A stretch of DNA of 40,260 nt, from positions 1 through 40,260 of the forward strand of contig QCAB01000006.1 of the NCBI GenBank assembly GCA_003282105.1. Direction: 5' to 3'. Position numbers and translations under genes: made by a program. The stretch comes from SAR86 cluster bacterium AG-339-G14 (GTDB lineage: Bacteria > Pseudomonadota > Gammaproteobacteria > Magnimaribacterales > AG-339-G14). A model generated the notes under the pieces. The model was given only the letters and a program-made list of their open reading frames with translations. It made no database searches and was not told the origin of the DNA. This document shows, piece after piece, positions 38,737 through 40,260 of this stretch; positions within the stretch are counted from its first letter, which is position 1; each line of letters opens with the position of its first letter.

Positions 38737-40260
38737 ATGCAAAATATTTATGAATTTTCTCCGAATACTGTTGGCATCTTAGGCGATTTATCTTTTTCTA
38801 ACTTCAAAACTTTAAGAATAGCTAATTTATTAAAAGAGAGAAAATTATTCCTCAATGAAATAAGCGATTTTTTCATATTAGAGACTAGAAAGCCTTGGTC
38901 TGAAATTACAGAGTCTGAAAAAAGAATCATTCTAAGTCTTTTAGGAGGAAAAAATAACCAACTAATTACCTCGCAATCAGTCTTCATATCTCCAAAAAAA
39001 GGAATTCAGTCGCCATGGTCATCAAAGGTCAAAGATATTTTTTTAAAGTGCGGAATGGATTTGCTGAATATAGAGAAATTGAATTTATACTCTTTTTCAA
39101 AAGAAACAGATTTAGATTTGAAAGATTTAAGTATTTTATTTGATCCCCTCACAGAAGAAATTATTTTAGAACTTGCCAAGATACAAGAATTGTTTTCTGT
39201 GCCTGACAAGAAAATTAGTAGAGAAATTGAATGCACAACCAAAGACAGTTTTATTAGGGCAAACAAAGACTTAAATCTTGGTTTAAATGAATATGAAATA
39301 AATTATTTATTCCACGGATTAAAAAATATAGAAAGAAAAGTTCAAGACTCAGAATTGATGATGTTCTCGCAGATAAACTCTGAACATTGTCGTCACAAAA
39401 TTTTTAACTCCAATTGGAATGGATTGGATAAGGTTGACGAAGGAAAAAGTTTATTTTCAATGATCAAAGATACTTATCGTAACCATTCTGAAAATGTATT
39501 ATCGGCTTATAGCGATAACGCAGCTGTTATAGAAGGATTTGGAGAATCAAGATTTTTTCCAGATCCTAATTCAAAAAAGTATAAAAATTTTAAAGAAGGT
39601 AATAATTTTTGTATTAAGGTAGAAACTCATAATCATCCCACCGCCATTGCTCCATTTCCAGGAGCTGCTACGGGCTCCGGTGGAGAAATAAGAGATGAAG
39701 GAGCAACTGGAAGAGGCGCGAAGCCAAAAGCGGGTTTATGCGGTTTTTCTGTCTCGCACTTAAGAATACCCAATCAAATTGAATCCTGGGAAGGTAAAGA
39801 AAATAAGCCCAAAAGAATTGCTTCACCTTTAGAAATAATGATCGAGGGACCTATTGGAGCTGCATCTTTTAATAACGAGTTTGGAAGGCCAAATATATTG
39901 GGTTATTTCAGATCTTTTGAAAAATATGATGAGAAAAATAAAACTCATTCAGGATTTCATAAGCCAATCATGATTGCTGGCGGCATTGGAAATATTCGTC
40001 CAAATCATACACATAAAAACAAAGTAAAGAAAACTGCAAAAATTGTTGTGGTTGGTGGTCCAGGTTACCTCATTGGATTGGGTGGTGGTTCAGCATCGTC
40101 AACTGAAACGGGAAGCTCCGAAGAAGCATTGGATTTCGCTTCAGTGCAAAGATCAAATCCAGAAATGCAAAGAAGATGTCAGGAAGTTATCGATCAATGC
40201 TGGCAACTAGGAGATGCTAATCCCATAAGTTTTATACATGATGTAGGAGCAGGGGGTCTT
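38737..40260 (+). CDS. purL: Phosphoribosylformylglycinamidine synthase, 3' end beyond window
   Basis: Manual translation from ATG 38737 open to the window end (508 codons): MQNIYEFSPNTVGILGDLSFSNFK..., MMFSQINSEHCRHKIFN, KVETHNHPTAIAPFPGAATGSGGEIRDEGATGRGAKPKAGLCGF, GGGSASS. Missed by ORF track because no stop lies in the window. Confidence 0.97.
   Translation, partial: MQNIYEFSPNTVGILGDLSFSNFKTLRIANLLKERKLFLNEISDFFILETRKPWSEITESEKRIILSLLGGKNNQLITSQSVFISPKKGIQSPWSSKVKDIFLKCGMDLLNIEKLNLYSFSKETDLDLKDLSILFDPLTEEIILELAKIQELFSVPDKKISREIECTTKDSFIRANKDLNLGLNEYEINYLFHGLKNIERKVQDSELMMFSQINSEHCRHKIFNSNWNGLDKVDEGKSLFSMIKDTYRNHSENVLSAYSDNAAVIEGFGESRFFPDPNSKKYKNFKEGNNFCIKVETHNHPTAIAPFPGAATGSGGEIRDEGATGRGAKPKAGLCGFSVSHLRIPNQIESWEGKENKPKRIASPLEIMIEGPIGAASFNNEFGRPNILGYFRSFEKYDEKNKTHSGFHKPIMIAGGIGNIRPNHTHKNKVKKTAKIVVVGGPGYLIGLGGGSASSTETGSSEEALDFASVQRSNPEMQRRCQEVIDQCWQLGDANPISFIHDVGAGGL

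Noticed and set aside
38748-39266. Minus-strand ORFs 38748-38987 and 39006-39266
   Set aside because: Antisense to purL, which is open and well conserved from 38737 to the window end.

Overview
The window is a compact, AT-rich bacterial chromosomal segment that is almost entirely housekeeping and biosynthetic. Taxonomy is inferred, not tested: the order leuCDB-asd-fimV-truA-trpF-trpBA-accD-folC-cvpA-purF plus lpxH/ppi/cysS points to a streamlined gammaproteobacterium, possibly a marine SAR86-like lineage. In order: an acyl-CoA dehydrogenase pair (the first truncated by the window edge), a VUT-family queuosine-precursor transporter, nadK (split by a +1-type frameshift at a T9 run), a 4xSLBB polysaccharide-export-like protein, pyrD, topA, lexA, cysB-thrH-prpB-prpC-prpD, a HAD hydrolase, aroC, the leu/asd/fimV/truA/trp/accD/folC/cvpA/purF run, acnB, a DUF1289 protein, lpxH, a peptidyl-prolyl isomerase, cysS, a CaCA antiporter, a Cas4/RecB-like PD-(D/E)XK nuclease directly behind tRNA-Asn, uvrB, and the 5' part of purL. 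I found no mobile element, CRISPR array, phage region or obviously new defence or biosynthetic system. The points most worth a second look are: the nadK homopolymer frameshift, with intact A9 tracts elsewhere as internal comparison; a lexA promoter whose perfect -10 lies inside its SOS box six bases before the ATG (predicted leaderless, autoregulated mRNA); the cysB-thrH-prpBCD gene string; tRNA-Asn eight bases upstream of an orphan Fe-S-type nuclease; a 16-bp perfect palindrome between acnB and DUF1289; and extreme compaction of convergent and divergent gene junctions.
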